A stretch of DNA of 47,094 nucleotides from Welwitschia mirabilis (Eukaryota; Gnetophyta; Gnetopsida; Welwitschiales): the NCBI GenBank assembly GCA_051453625.1, contig JBOZIK010000001.1, positions 72,284,184 to 72,331,277 on the forward strand, written 5' to 3'. The translations under genes and the position numbers were made by a program. Below, in pieces: positions 1 through 11,149 of this stretch. The notes beneath the pieces were generated by a model. The model saw only the letters and a list, made by a program, of their open reading frames with translations, had not been told where the DNA came from and ran no database searches. Numbering within the stretch: position 1 is the first letter of the stretch; the number at the start of each line of letters is the position of its first letter.

Positions 1-91
1 TGCAAAGTAAGATCGACTGAGCGGATAACCCGCAGAATCAGATAATGGAAAACTGTCGTTGCGATTCAACGGAGGGAGATCGGAGAGCAGC

Positions 92-180
92 GTGTTGAAG
101 TCATTCGATGGGAGATCGCAGAAGTAGGCTTGGAATTCGGGAACCAAGTCGATCGAACAACTCAGCCGGTGTTGAAGTCA
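92..180. repeat. 12-bp direct repeat flanking the methyltransferase frameshift (92-103 and 169-180)
   Basis: GTGTTGAAGTCA occurs at 92-103 and again at 169-180. The first copy encodes (minus strand) part of the conserved NDFNT motif. The second lies just before the premature stop and encodes an extra DFNT in the other frame. The spacing between the SAM loop and PEFQ looks several residues longer than is usual for the family, so a short duplicated insertion could explain the broken frame. This is inference from motif spacing. Confidence 0.6.
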
Positions 181-365
181 GCGTGTTGCGTGGCGGATCG
201 GACGATCACGTCCATTGCCCTGTAGGTGTTGGCACCGGTGGCGCAGCCGGTGTCCGCGACACGAAATCCTCTGCGCAGCGATTCCGATTCGTTGTCGAGA
301 ATTGCGAGGGTCGCCTGCACCACGGACGAATGGAGAACGGCACGCAGTTCGTCGTGTACTCTCCT

Positions 366-470
366 CTGCAACATCAAAAATCTAATTCACTCATTCATCA
401 TTCATTAAGAGGTAGGATCGACAAGAAGAAAAGCAAGGGATAAATCTGAAAGAAAGAAGAAAAGAGAGAC
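366..470 (-). other. Intron 1 of the SABATH methyltransferase gene
   Basis: On the minus strand the intron begins GTCTCTC after the CTG codon at 473-471 and ends TTGCAG before AGG at 365-363. It is 105 bp, pyrimidine-rich, phase 0, and joins the SYAxNS segment to the RRVHDE segment as in other SABATH genes. It is assigned from splice-site consensus and reading frame only. Confidence 0.8.
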
Positions 471-563
471 CAGGAAACGAGAGTTGCAGGCGTAACTAGA
501 GCGGCCATGACCGCCCTTCATGGCCAGAACTCTTTCGTCAACGTTGCTGTCGTCTGTCCGCAT

Positions 564-930
564 TGGCTACGTTAATTGTGATATTGATGTAGAGTGGCTG
601 AGTTGGGGTCGGTAATGGAGTGGTGAGGATGTGAGGTAGCGGAGTTGAAATAGGGCAGGGGCAAACGCCTGCCGCGTCCCCACGTGCTTAACTTGAGCGA
701 GCGGAGACGAAGTCAATTATTGTGGAGTGGCCGTGGATACAACTTTAGCTGCTGCGGAGTTGATTTTATTGTGTGGATATCGCATAGGGGACTTTTAACT
801 GGCTACGGTTTGTTTGGAATTTTCTATGTGTCTGTCATGTCTAACTTTATGTGTCACGTCCCGATCGGCTTATTCAATCTTTTAAAGACACTTGTCGCCT
901 TATTTTGGAAACCACGTAACAGATAATTCT
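564..930 (-). other. Upstream region of the methyltransferase and transition to AT-rich DNA
   Basis: This stretch is intermediate in base composition and holds the presumptive promoter and 5' leader of the minus-strand gene, including the G-box. A plus-strand open frame of 80 codons at 684-926 has no recognisable motif and is treated as chance. GC falls sharply after about 930. Confidence 0.4.
681..686. promoter_or_regulatory. G-box CACGTG upstream of the methyltransferase start
   Basis: A palindromic CACGTG lies 118 bp upstream of the ATG at 563 (minus strand). G-boxes bind bHLH and bZIP factors, including MYC-type jasmonate regulators and light-response factors. No clear TATA box is seen between 564 and 700. 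Function is inferred from position and motif only. Confidence 0.4.
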
Positions 931-3900
931 CTTGTGGACATTATTCTTTCTCCTAAAGATTACCCCTCACATTTCTTCTTTTAAGTTATTGGCTTTCTAC
1001 CTCATCATACAAGTTTTTTTGATGCCCCAAAGCATTTTAGATTAAAGGATATCAAGGTTACCCATGCTCAATATTATGCATGTAACTTTAATTTGACAGT
1101 GTGTCTATGGTGGAGAGAACATTATTTTTTAGAGCTTTTCAAAAATGAACTTTAATATGGGCTGCCTAAGTGTGGGAATTTAACTTTAATATTAATGACC
1201 TAGCTCCCTAATATATTCCGTATTATGTTACACTTTCCAATCTTCCTTTGATTTTCTCTTTGCTTGAGAATGATATTGTTAAATTGGTTGGCACAATTTT
1301 ACATAATCATTCCTATGAAATTATATTTTCAGAGGCATTTTATTGAAGTGAATCTTTTCCAACGGAAGCATTCTTTAATCCTCTAAGCAAGTGGACATGT
1401 ATTTACTTAGAAATTGGAATGTTTCAATATTCCCAACTCTCATACTCATTGTTGTCATGAATGACATCATGTTTTTACATACTACGTTTTGACATGTAAG
1501 AAACATTTGGATGAGCTTTAAGCCAAGAGATCTGTTTTGGCTTTTGGTTTCTAGCTTTAATCCAATAATTTATCTCTAGTAAATTTGTTGCATCTTCTTT
1601 TAGCTATTCACTTTAATGAGTATTATTAATAAATGAAATTTATAAGCTACTTCCACTTAGAAACCTCAGCCTAGCCTTAATGCCAGTAGAAAATCTTTAG
1701 ATTCTTCCCTATCAATATTCCCTTTAGTTTTCTCTAAACATGAAGTGGATCCTAAAGGCTTTATTAAATCACTAAGTGGAAATGAGTGAATGCCTCAACT
1801 AAAAGAAATTAGCTTTCCATTTCTTCATATTCTTTCGGTTTTGAATCCTGATGAATATTGATAATCCTTTTCAAATTTTCACAATAATATAGGTATGGAC
1901 AATTAGGCTTATATGGATCTTTCAAATTAGGCTTATATGGATCTTTTAGGAGATGGTACTAATAAAACATAACATAAATATTCTCTCATAGGATGCTCAA
2001 CATCTCACTCAAAGGCTCCAGAATAAATGTATTAAATATTTTCTTTTTAACTTTTATACTTATTTTGACTTTATTCTTCTTTATGACATTAAGATCCCTT
2101 CTCAAGAATTGTCTTGTTTAGCACACTAGTTTCCTTACAATTTAACAAACATTTCTTTTTTTCACGAATAAGGACAACTACATGCTACTATTTTTTGCAC
2201 TATCTTTTAAAAAGATAAAATTATTCAATTTGGTATGGACTTTAAAAATTAAATTTCTCAGGATACCTTTTTCGTGTTTTATGATCTTTATGATATTTGT
2301 GTAATTTATACTTCAAATGGATTAGGGAAAAAATGTTCTTTATGCTATAAGATTATTTATTTTCTTCTCTCTATTTAATGATTATTTTTTGATGATTGTA
2401 AGATGGTTGAATTTTGTGATGATAAATTTAGAGGATTTTATTTTTCATTCAATAATAAGATATTACCATTAGTTTAATTTCAAAGAAAAGTTCTATCTAT
2501 TAGATATGGATGGAGGTAACTTAAGTATATTCTCTAGAGGTATTCTTGGAGAAATTGACATCTTGAATAAGACCTTTAATAGATTAAACATGTTCTATTT
2601 AATTGTATTTTTTTTTTTTGAAGATTGGATTCTCATTTTATTGTTCTTAAACATGTTAGACCATTGGATCATTCTGTAATTTAAATTTAAATCAATATTA
2701 ATGATAATCCTCTTAAGGCTACATCTCATTTATTTCAATTCCATGCTAGAAGATTTTTCTCTAATTTCTTAAGGCATTCTTCAAAATATTTTAAATGTGG
2801 AGCCTAAGTGTTTAAGTCATAGAGTGTAGTATAACACCTAAATCTACGCTCAAATTACATTTAAATTTTTTAATTTAATTAATTAATTACATCATTAACA
2901 ATCATAACATATAAATTGCATTGTGACTAAGAGACTTACCTTTTACTTACCCATAAGCTACATACTAAAAGAACTATATGATAATACCTCACCTGACCAA
3001 CACCACATCTAAACTTAAGATTATTAAATAATCACATAATAGACTTATAAGTCATAGTAAAGAACACAGAATATAAGTGTGGAAGAGTTAGTTGAATCAT
3101 TGGTTGCACTAACAACTAAGCAATCATATCTATGTATCCTCATCTGAAGGAAATCAAACTGCAAATCTTTCTCTCTTGGACCTTATCTCTGTCACTACCA
3201 ATACACATAGGTATATGATAGCTCTAAATTATCCATATTAGTGAGCAAAGGAGAAAACAAAATGTTGGATTTGATGTAATCATAAAGTTGACATAAATCC
3301 ATAGGAAACATCATATAATACATATCCATAACTATGAATACAATATATAGGAAATAACTAATAAAGTGCTCCACGGAGCTTCAGTTCATCCATCCATCAA
3401 CCACTACTATAGGGCCATAATTCTAACCTCATAGGTCTATATTCTGGTAATATCAAGGCCATCTTAGAAAATATCTCACTAGACATAGGTAATATGAATT
3501 GATATTATATAATACCACTATCAGGCCAGTAATAGAATTTCAAGCTTTTAAAGCATTTATCTTAATAAATAACCTTTAAAAAATTGATTTTTAGGGCATT
3601 TTTATGTATTAACACCATAATTGTAATCGAAACTTTTATTTTAGAATGGTCATCCAAAAAAGCACCCTAATTGTGAAAGGAAAAATGGACATTTCTTAAT
3701 AAACACCCTAAAAATGGTTACATATGGAATTCTTAGAGAAACAACCTAAAATATTATGTTACAAAGTGGAAAAGGTGTGATACATAAATAGATCAAACCA
3801 AAAAATAAACAATGAGAAGTACAAAATCCAACACACACAGGGAAAAAAATCGCATGGAGGGAAAGCAATCCCATAGAGGAAAAGTAATCACAACTATCAA

Positions 3901-6545
3901 GTGAAGAAATGAAAAGCTAGATCACATGGGGGAAATCAATCATAGCTATAAAATTTTCCTTCTCAGAGCTAATTACACTGCATAGGATTTATGTGTAGAT
4001 GAAGGATCCTATTCTATCTCTATCCAATACCTTCTCAAATACATAGTCGGAGAACACAAGGTCATAAACTATCATCATTCTGTTAGCATAAGCTAACACT
4101 TTTTAAGCATTTACTAATCAGTTTCTTACCCCTATTTTTACATTTGAAGTTGATAAAATTTCTAAAACTATAAATGTTTAACATTATTAAGCTAAAATAG
4201 CTCAGTTGATAATGTTGATCTTCTTTTTCCAGGGATGACCTATATCACATCATAATTACTATGAAGAATTATGACAGAAGCCAAGCCTTGGTATAATATG
4301 TTTATGGCACACATTGTTTGTTTACTATTTTCAAACAATTTGTATATTTTATTTTATATACCTAATATTAATCCATTAGTTTTAGATGGAATTTTTTGAG
4401 CTTGTATTGAAACCTTTTAGTCTATTTTTGTTTTGCAAATTCTATTCTTTCATTCTTTCATTTGGCTTATGCTTAATAAAAACAACCTTATAAGTTGTAT
4501 TTCTATGAATGAAAATAAGGAGAAATTAATTTTTTTAATTATATCTTGATTTTTAATTTTGGTTTTGCTGTGTGCACACTGAGAGAACCTTTAGTAAAGA
4601 GTAATGCAACACATCTCAAAGAATTCATAGAATAAAATATGCCTCCTCCATAAAGTAGCAAAATTCTCTTTGTAAAAACATCAATTCTATATTTATAGAT
4701 TTAATTTTCCTTATAGTATTTGATAATATAGACCTCCACATTATAGAAACTAATATTAGACACATACATAACTTATTTATTCACTACAATATATTCGTAT
4801 TGAAGTAGCCCAAGCCCATCATTTGTGCCTTGATCTATAAATGAAATTGCTTTTTATTTTGTACTAGAAACTAAGTAAATGCTACAATCTAGTAAGTTTG
4901 AAGTTCATATTTGTTAATAACAATGGGAATCCCTCATGAATTCTAGCTTCGATGCCCTGACCCTACAACTCCTTCTTTAGTAGATTATAGAGTAGCTACC
5001 ATTTCTATGGTAATCTCTACTTGAAGAAGAAACTCCATTATGCTTAAATCATATCTCAAGCAAAATGGCCCACACATGTATGCTACATATTTGTAGCATA
5101 TGATTGAACAAAATGAGAGTATAGTTTCTTCTAACCTTTGGAATGAACTAATGCTAATTTTCCTTACAAAAGTTCTTGATGAATATGATTAGAATAGAGC
5201 TAAAGAAAAATGGTATGAAAAATAGTATTTTGTAATAAGATCTAAATTTTAATTGCATTAGAGACATATTTTGGATATAATCCTAAAGGCTTACTGAAAT
5301 AGCTTCCTATGGCTACTCTTTATGAAGAATATGCCTTCTTACTAGGGAAAATGCAATGACATGAACTTTCACTAATACTTTATGCTCATAAGCTTCATGA
5401 AGTTGCACTTTCTATTGCTTATTATAATCACATTTATAATTTTATGGATTCTAGCAAGGATAGCAAGGCAATGCATAGTAATGGTTCTCAACAAATGTAT
5501 TAAATAGATAACAAGATTAGTTTGAGCATTTATCTTACCTTTTTGTAAGTGTATCTTTACCCTTAGAAGTCCAAAAAGAGAGTTAACTATACCATTACAA
5601 CCTTAAACTCATCAAAGGGGTTATTCTAAAGAATTAGCTCTATTTAGAAAGCAAAGGAAAGTTTTGTCAGAAAACTTTCTATGAAAGGCATTCTTCTACT
5701 ATGTGATTTTTTTATGTTATTATATGTAAATTCTTGAATTTGCACATGTATCCAATCAAAGTGTGTTAACTTGTTTTATAATCCTACACTACATCATTAT
5801 CATGTACTTTTCTAGAAATGGGGAGCTAACCATTCACCTTTTACTAATGGACTATATCATGAAAACTATTTAATCTTATAATGTAAGGTAATAATAATTC
5901 ATAACATAGGATGATAATCTTGATTAAAATGTTTATTTACTTAATTTACAAATTCATGATTTTTTTTACCAGGTTATTGTAATGTTAAATTAAATTTTAG
6001 TGGCAACTTGAAAAAAGACATTAGGTTTAATTACTTCTAGGTACATTGTGTAAGACTGATCTATGTAAGTTTTGTTTTTTGGTTATCTCTTACTTAAACA
6101 TTATTCAACATCTTTCTCCTTTTTTCTTAGAATAATGTTTTAAAAATATGTAATCTAAAAGGTTTTAACCATTACGTCGTGTCTTTCATTTAAAATGCAA
6201 ATTTGTTGAGCTTCATTTGCATTGACAATTCTCTATAAATCATACTGAAGGAGCATATATCATGATAAAATTTATATGATAATATTAACCTAAACATAAA
6301 TTCTATTATAATGCTTTAAGTCATAATATATACAATTCACTGCACTAGATGAATGTACTATCTAATAGCTAATTGTTATCCAAATAAAAGAAGGACATGA
6401 ATAGCTGCTCTCATGTCTGATTTCCAACATGAGAGCCTTCACGTCCACTATATAAATTTTATATATTGGTCAACTATAACTTTGAGTGCTAGTGGGTATG
6501 AAGACATCCATGTAGTAAATTTTGTGGAAATGATGTTTTAATATT
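930..6545. other. AT-rich intergenic DNA, no recognised gene
   Basis: There is no open frame of convincing length or motif on either strand. Composition and stop density look like long-decayed repeats. A stretch at about 4930-5500 has plus-strand frames of moderate length with few stops, but it matches no family I recognise. LTR ends, polypurine tracts and primer sites are not evident here. Confidence 0.5.
1901..1946. repeat. 24-bp tandem duplication
   Basis: Two adjacent copies of a 24-bp unit containing TTAGGCTTATATGGATCTTT start at 1901 and 1925. The second runs 22 bases before diverging. The copies are identical over the shared part, so the duplication is young relative to the decayed surroundings. 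Confidence 0.85.
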
Positions 6546-6714
6546 TTATATGCTCTTCAACTTGGGATTAACAATATACTTGATTAAGAACATGATGAAT
6601 CTAGAGATCAAGTCACTTCCCTTTAGTTGCAAGTGGATTCTTTTTATTTTTAATAAAAAAAGTCTCAAATTATTTGGTAGAAAAGAGGTTTTTAAAGGAT
6701 ATAAAGCTCTATTG

Positions 6715-6781
6715 AGGTGCATATTTGTACAAACGATTATGCTCAAGAAGATTTTGTCATTTATAAATAAAATAGATATCG
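6715..6781 (-). mobile_element. Leader fragment of a minus-strand gypsy element
   Basis: Read on the minus strand, the sequence after the LTR end at 6782 matches the leader after the plus-strand LTR end at 7715: a T-rich TATTTTATTT stretch, then TCTTGAGCATAATCGTTTG against TCTTAAGCATAATTGTTTG. Similarity fades below about 6715. The shared sequence beyond the LTR shows that this copy also had an internal region next to it. Confidence 0.65.
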
Positions 6782-7265
6782 TGCACAACACAACACACTA
6801 ATATAAATGGGAGTTAACCCAAATGTTGTAATCCGTCGAAGGCCTAGGCTAAAAGAAAGAGAATTGATTTTAGCAAGAAATACTTACATATCCTAAAAAT
6901 AGAAATCAATTGTAATATAGGAAAGTACAATGCAACATACTTATGAAAAATTAGTCTAGGAAAATAAAATAGCAATGCACCTAAACTAACAATGTTCAAC
7001 ATTGATAAAGGTTGCCCTCATAACCTATATTAGTTAAGAAACTATCATTGAATTAGAAGCAACATAAACTATGAGGGATAAGTAACAACAAGCATAATAA
7101 ATGGAAAAAAAGTCTTTGTATTAATTGAATCACATCTATATTAAAAAGTAGCTACACCTCAATGGAGGAAGCACAACTCAACACTAAGGAAGATGTCTCT
7201 CTACAACTACCAAAGATGGATCTCCAACCCTTTGATCTCCTATCATGAGAAATTTTATTGTAAGA
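6782..7265 (-). mobile_element. Gypsy LTR, minus orientation (truncated)
   Basis: Reverse complement of the LTR family also seen at 7275-7715, 20450-21240 and 44671-45620. Shared landmarks include CTCCATTGAGGTG, GGTTATGAGGGCAACC, TCAATTCTCTTTCTT and GTGTTGTGTTGTGCA at the 3' end. The LTR end on the minus strand is TGCA at 6785-6782. The upstream (U3) part is missing: the copy stops at about 7265, where the oppositely oriented LTR begins. Confidence 0.75.
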
Positions 7266-7274
7266 AAAGACTAT

Positions 7275-7715
7275 ATGAAGTCAAGAATGGAATTAATACT
7301 TAGTAGTTATAGAAAAACATCTTTCTTGGTATTGGGTTGTGCTTCCTCCATTGAGGTGCGGCTAATTTGTAACATGGATGTGGTTTAATTAATACAAAGG
7401 CTTCTTTTCCATCTCCTATGCTTATTGTTACTTATCCTTCATAGTTTATGTTTCTTCTGATTCAGTGATAGTTTCTGAGTGATATAGGTTATGAGGGCAA
7501 CCTTTATCAAGGTTGAGCATTATTAGTTTAAGTGCATTAGCATTTTTCTTTTCTAAGTTAATTTTGCATACATGTGTTGCATTGTATGTTTCTACATTAT
7601 AATTTATTTTTGTTGTTAGGATATGTAAGTATTTCTTGCTAAAATCAATTCTCTTTCTTCTATCCTAGGCATTCGAGGGATTAACTCCTATCTATATTAA
7701 TGTGTTGTATTATGC
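7275..7715 (+). mobile_element. Gypsy 5' LTR (5'-truncated)
   Basis: This is the plus-strand copy of the same LTR and ends TGCA at 7712-7715. It matches the 3' LTR at about 20820-21240 along its length, with many substitutions. The U3 part present in the 20.4-kb copy is absent, cut where the inverted LTR starts. Sequence after 7715 is not found after the 3' LTR end at 21240, which supports 7715 as the LTR/internal boundary. No clean primer-binding site could be read after it. Confidence 0.7.
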
Positions 7716-8540
7716 AATATGTTTATTTTATTTGTAAACGTTATAATTTTCTTAAGCATAATTGTTTGCAAAAATACATATCACAACATCTTAGCATCAT
7801 TGCTGAGGAAGGCTGCTTAGAGTTTGAGAGTTGTCATTGCTTAGGTGAGTATTTGGATCTCAGTTTAGATGTTTGCCTATAGTAGCATTGTATTTTTAGC
7901 TTTAGTAGTGTAGGTTTTCTTTTCACAAGTTTTAGTTTTTTTTGTTTTGTAATAAAAGCTTTGCCATCTGCTTTAATGTCTAGATGACATGCGGCGATAA
8001 TGGCCTTTGTGCCTTGAGTTTTCATCTTTTTGTTTTCTCAAAATTTTTAGGATTTTTTCTATCATCCCCTCTATCATTCAAATGACTCAGGCTGATGACA
8101 GTCTACTGTTTGTATTTTCTATTTTTATCATTTTTGCATTTCTGTTTTCAGTGTTTTTCATTTTTTGTATTTTTTATGCTTTTTTCATCCAGAATATCAT
8201 TCAGACAACTACAGAAATAACAATCTGAGCATCAAAAACTGAGCATATATGGTAAAATCTGGTAAGAAAAAAAAAGACCAGAGAAATTGGTTATTCATAA
8301 AGGAAAATATCTAAGAATATTTAATCAACCTCAAAATTAACTCAGGTATGCATAGCAAAGGTATGCTAAGTTTAAAAATTCTAGAAATTTCTACATTCAT
8401 TTCTTTAGATTCTGATTTTCTGAGAGAAAATTTTTTAAAACATTGTGTCAATGATAGTTTTCAATTTCTAAACATGTCTAGCTCGTTATAAAAGCAAAAG
8501 TAAACCACTTCATCTAATCCACTCCTTATCATTGGAACCC
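7716..8540 (+). mobile_element. Leader of the gypsy element
   Basis: Non-coding stretch between the 5' LTR and gag. Its first 75 or so bases are shared with the minus-strand copy below 6782. The rest is T-rich and has no identifiable motif. The short open frames at 7700-7882, 7834-8025 and 8007-8228 are low-complexity or chance frames. Confidence 0.5.
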
Positions 8541-9420
8541 CTATGACCACACCTATAAACCCTAATACCAATGTAACCCTTAGAGAACTAATCATTAATA
8601 AAAAATGTGAAATTAAAATCCCCTTTAATTTACCTCTTAGTGATGATGTTAGTTGAACTTGATGAAAAAACTTTACAACACATTATTAACATTAATAATT
8701 AGTGCTCACTTCAGAAAATGATAAGAAAATAATAAGTGATAGAACTTATATGGTTATTTTTTCAATCACTTTAAAAGATAAAGCTAGACTTTGGTTAAGA
8801 ATGATTCCTCATGAAAGTTTAAAATCATGGAGTTAAGTTTAGGAAGCCTTCATTAAAAGATTCATGAGCAAAACTATCATTATAAAATGTAAGAAAGAAA
8901 TAATCAACTTCCAACAACAGCCTAATGAGAATTATGCATCTACTATAAGAGATTTTTCATTGCTTTACATTTGAATCATATAGATGAATTTCTCAAAAAG
9001 AATTGGTAGATTTCTTTTATAGTAAACTCAATAGTCAAAAAAAGCAACTGGTTGATTTTTCATGTGAAGGAAATCTGTTAAATCTTACCTTAGAAAATGC
9101 TTGAAAAGTATTTAAAGAATTGGTAGAAGTGAGTCAAACTTGGCCTAAACACTTATTTGGTATAGGTCAAATCATTAAAGATCTCAAGGAGGTTAAACAA
9201 GAAAACGAAAAAATAATAACTGAAAATGAATTAGTAAATATCATTAAGGATTTTACCTTAACTTTAGAAAAATACACTCAGGTGATTTTTTATGTAAAGG
9301 TGAAAACCAAAAAAAGTGTAGTTGTAACTCCAACTTGTAATTGGTATGAAGATAACTATCATGTTATAAAAGAGTGTCCTTTACTTTCAACGTATAAAGA
9401 AAGAATCTATGAATAAGTAT
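8541..9420 (+). pseudogene. gag remnant of the gypsy element
   Basis: Structural capsid/nucleocapsid region. Around 8771-8833 the frame reads LKDKARLWLRMIPHESLKSW, the conserved core of the retrotransposon gag domain (L..kA..W......sW), followed by F..RFMSK-like sequence. A longer open piece at 9120-9416 ends in CNWYEDNYH....C, a degraded zinc knuckle like the C..C...H....CP of Athila/Tat gags. Several stops and frame changes interrupt it. It is not translatable as one protein. Confidence 0.7.
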
Positions 9421-9789
9421 GTGCTTTCAACCAAAGATCTTCAAACTCAAAACAAAATTAAAACTAAAGTCAAATTAAAATTTACAATAACTTTCAATCT
9501 AGGATGAGTGAAAAATCCAACTTTAAAAATTTTGAAACAAATCATTCTAACTTCCAACCATTTAAAAATAGATTTAAGAACATAAATTTCTAATTAAATA
9601 ACTCAAATAATCAAGCAAGCTCATCTAACTCAAAAAACCAAGGTGATCCTCTTAGAAATTCCATTGATGAGTTGAGAAAAACACAAGAAAGAATAAAACC
9701 AAATATTAAAAATCTTATTAGTATTTTGCAATAAACCATACTTCCTAACCAAAGACCATAAGGGTCACTTGTCAATCAACCTTTACCAA

Positions 9790-10697
9790 ATCCAAACGAA
9801 GTTAAAAAATATTGTAATGTGATGAGAAGAAGTGGAAATGAGATAATACATCCCACCCATGAGGCTTCCACATCTCAAAATGACAAAAATAATGAAGAAG
9901 AGGATATAAAAATTTAAGAAAATAATTCTTTTCCTTCTCCTTTAAGCAACAAAAATAAAAGTTCTCCTCATAAAAAACCTGCTACCCCTTGGCTTAAATA
10001 AATTAAATACAAATCCTATTTTTAATGATCATTTAAAAGTCTTAATATAAAATGTGAGTATCAATTTACCATTTTTAAAACTTTTGCAAGAGAATCCTAA
10101 GTATTCTAAGTTATGAAAAGACTTGATTAGGAGAAAATAAAAATGCACCATCCCTAGTAAAGTTTTTCTAGCTTAATCCATTAACAACTTAGTTTTACAA
10201 AAATGTCCAAAGTTAAAAATCAAGAGGTAGCAACTATTAGTATTACTTTAGAGGGAAATAAAAAGATTAAGAAATTATTGATTGAAATTAGAGTTAGTGT
10301 CAACATTATGCCCTGGCACATTTGTCAAAGACTTGGGTTGGTGCACTGAATAAAGCCTACAAGAATTGTTTTAGAATTGGCTGATAGTTTTGTTAAGAAA
10401 CCTTTAGGTATGATTAAGGATTTTTTCATTTAGATTGAAGAAGATTTCTATTCCATTGATGTTGTTGTGATAGAAGTTAAACATAATAGTGGTTATCCTT
10501 TACTTTTAAGTACACCTTTTTGCATAACATCCCATTATATTATAGATATGAGAACATGTTTGATAGAGTATCATTTAGAAAATAAGAAGTTTTCAATAAG
10601 AGTATTTAATGGGACTAAAAAAAATTTAGGAAATGATTTGAGTGTAGAAGAAGAAATAAAGCTAAATTTAATTTTACAACACTTTCTACTTAAATAA
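9790..10697 (+). pseudogene. Protease (retropepsin) region of the gypsy element
   Basis: At about 9820 VMRRSGNEI corresponds to the TLRSGKE motif that precedes protease in Athila/Tat polyproteins. The retropepsin core follows at about 10270-10480: LIEIRVSVNIMPWHICQRLG, then PTRIVLELADSFVKKPLG. The catalytic loop of the family is D-L/T-G-A-S; here it reads EIRVS, so the catalytic Asp and the Gly are both lost. The frame 10467-10697 continues with the PLLLSTPF segment, the counterpart of the family's PLILGRPF. Stops occur at several points between. Confidence 0.75.
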
Positions 10698-11149
10698 ATA
10701 TGGTTAATGCTTCATAAACCAACTTTGTTTAACATTCAACTGGAAGTAGATAACTTGAATGTTTTTAATGAAGATTAACTTAATTTTGATTATCTAAAAA
10801 TTAATTATTTTAATCTAAAGAGTAGAAATACTGAGTCTGTCAATTATGCAGAAGTCCAAGATTTGAGAAGAATTGATATTTCACATTTTAAGGGTGATCA
10901 TCCACTACTAGCATCTAGATAATAGTCTGAGATGATAGTGGAATTTCCTGAAAACTTAATAACAAATAAAAATATGAATTTAAATCTAAATCTTAAACCT
11001 TTATCTAATGGACTAAAATACATTTTTCTGAATAATGATCTAAACAAATCTTTGATAATTAATGAAAATATTTTCCCTCAATAAGAATTAAGTTTAATCT
11101 CTCTTTTGTAATCTAAGGTAAATGCGTTTGCTTGGTTCCATAAAGGTTT

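Larger units (their letters stand above)
1..563 (-). pseudogene. SABATH-family carboxyl methyltransferase, 5' part, frameshifted and cut by the window edge
   Basis: Family role (known): SAM-dependent methylation of carboxyl groups of small acids such as jasmonate, salicylate, loganate or farnesoate, in the cytosol. Seen: exon 1 is 563-471, starting at an ATG with an in-frame TAG two codons upstream; it encodes VLAMKGGHG and SSYACNSRF, the family N-terminus (MKGGxGxxSYAxNS). A GT-AG intron (470-366) keeps the phase, at the place SABATH genes usually have their first intron. Exon 2 starts at 365 with RRVHDELRAVL and reaches RVADTGCATGANTYRAM, the SAM-binding loop (usual form ADLGCxxGPNT; here L and P are replaced). 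The frame stops at TGA 164-162. Further down, a shifted frame from about 144 to 1 continues the family pattern with VPEFQAYFCDLPSNDFNTL. The break is therefore a small indel or an assembly error. NTYxAM and DFNTL point to the FAMT/loganate-like clade (inference); the substrate cannot be told. The GC content is far above the rest of the window. Confidence 0.85.

Noticed and set aside
108-443. 111-codon plus-strand open frame in the GC-rich left edge
   Set aside because: It is antisense to the methyltransferase exons; the minus strand carries the conserved motifs and the splice sites.
684-926. 80-codon plus-strand open frame with a hydrophobic middle
   Set aside because: No motif and no supporting context; it lies in the upstream region of the minus-strand gene and is best explained by chance.
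6546-6801. Overlapping open frames on both strands (81 and 83 codons)
   Set aside because: They lie in the leader/LTR end of the inverted gypsy copy and have no protein motif.
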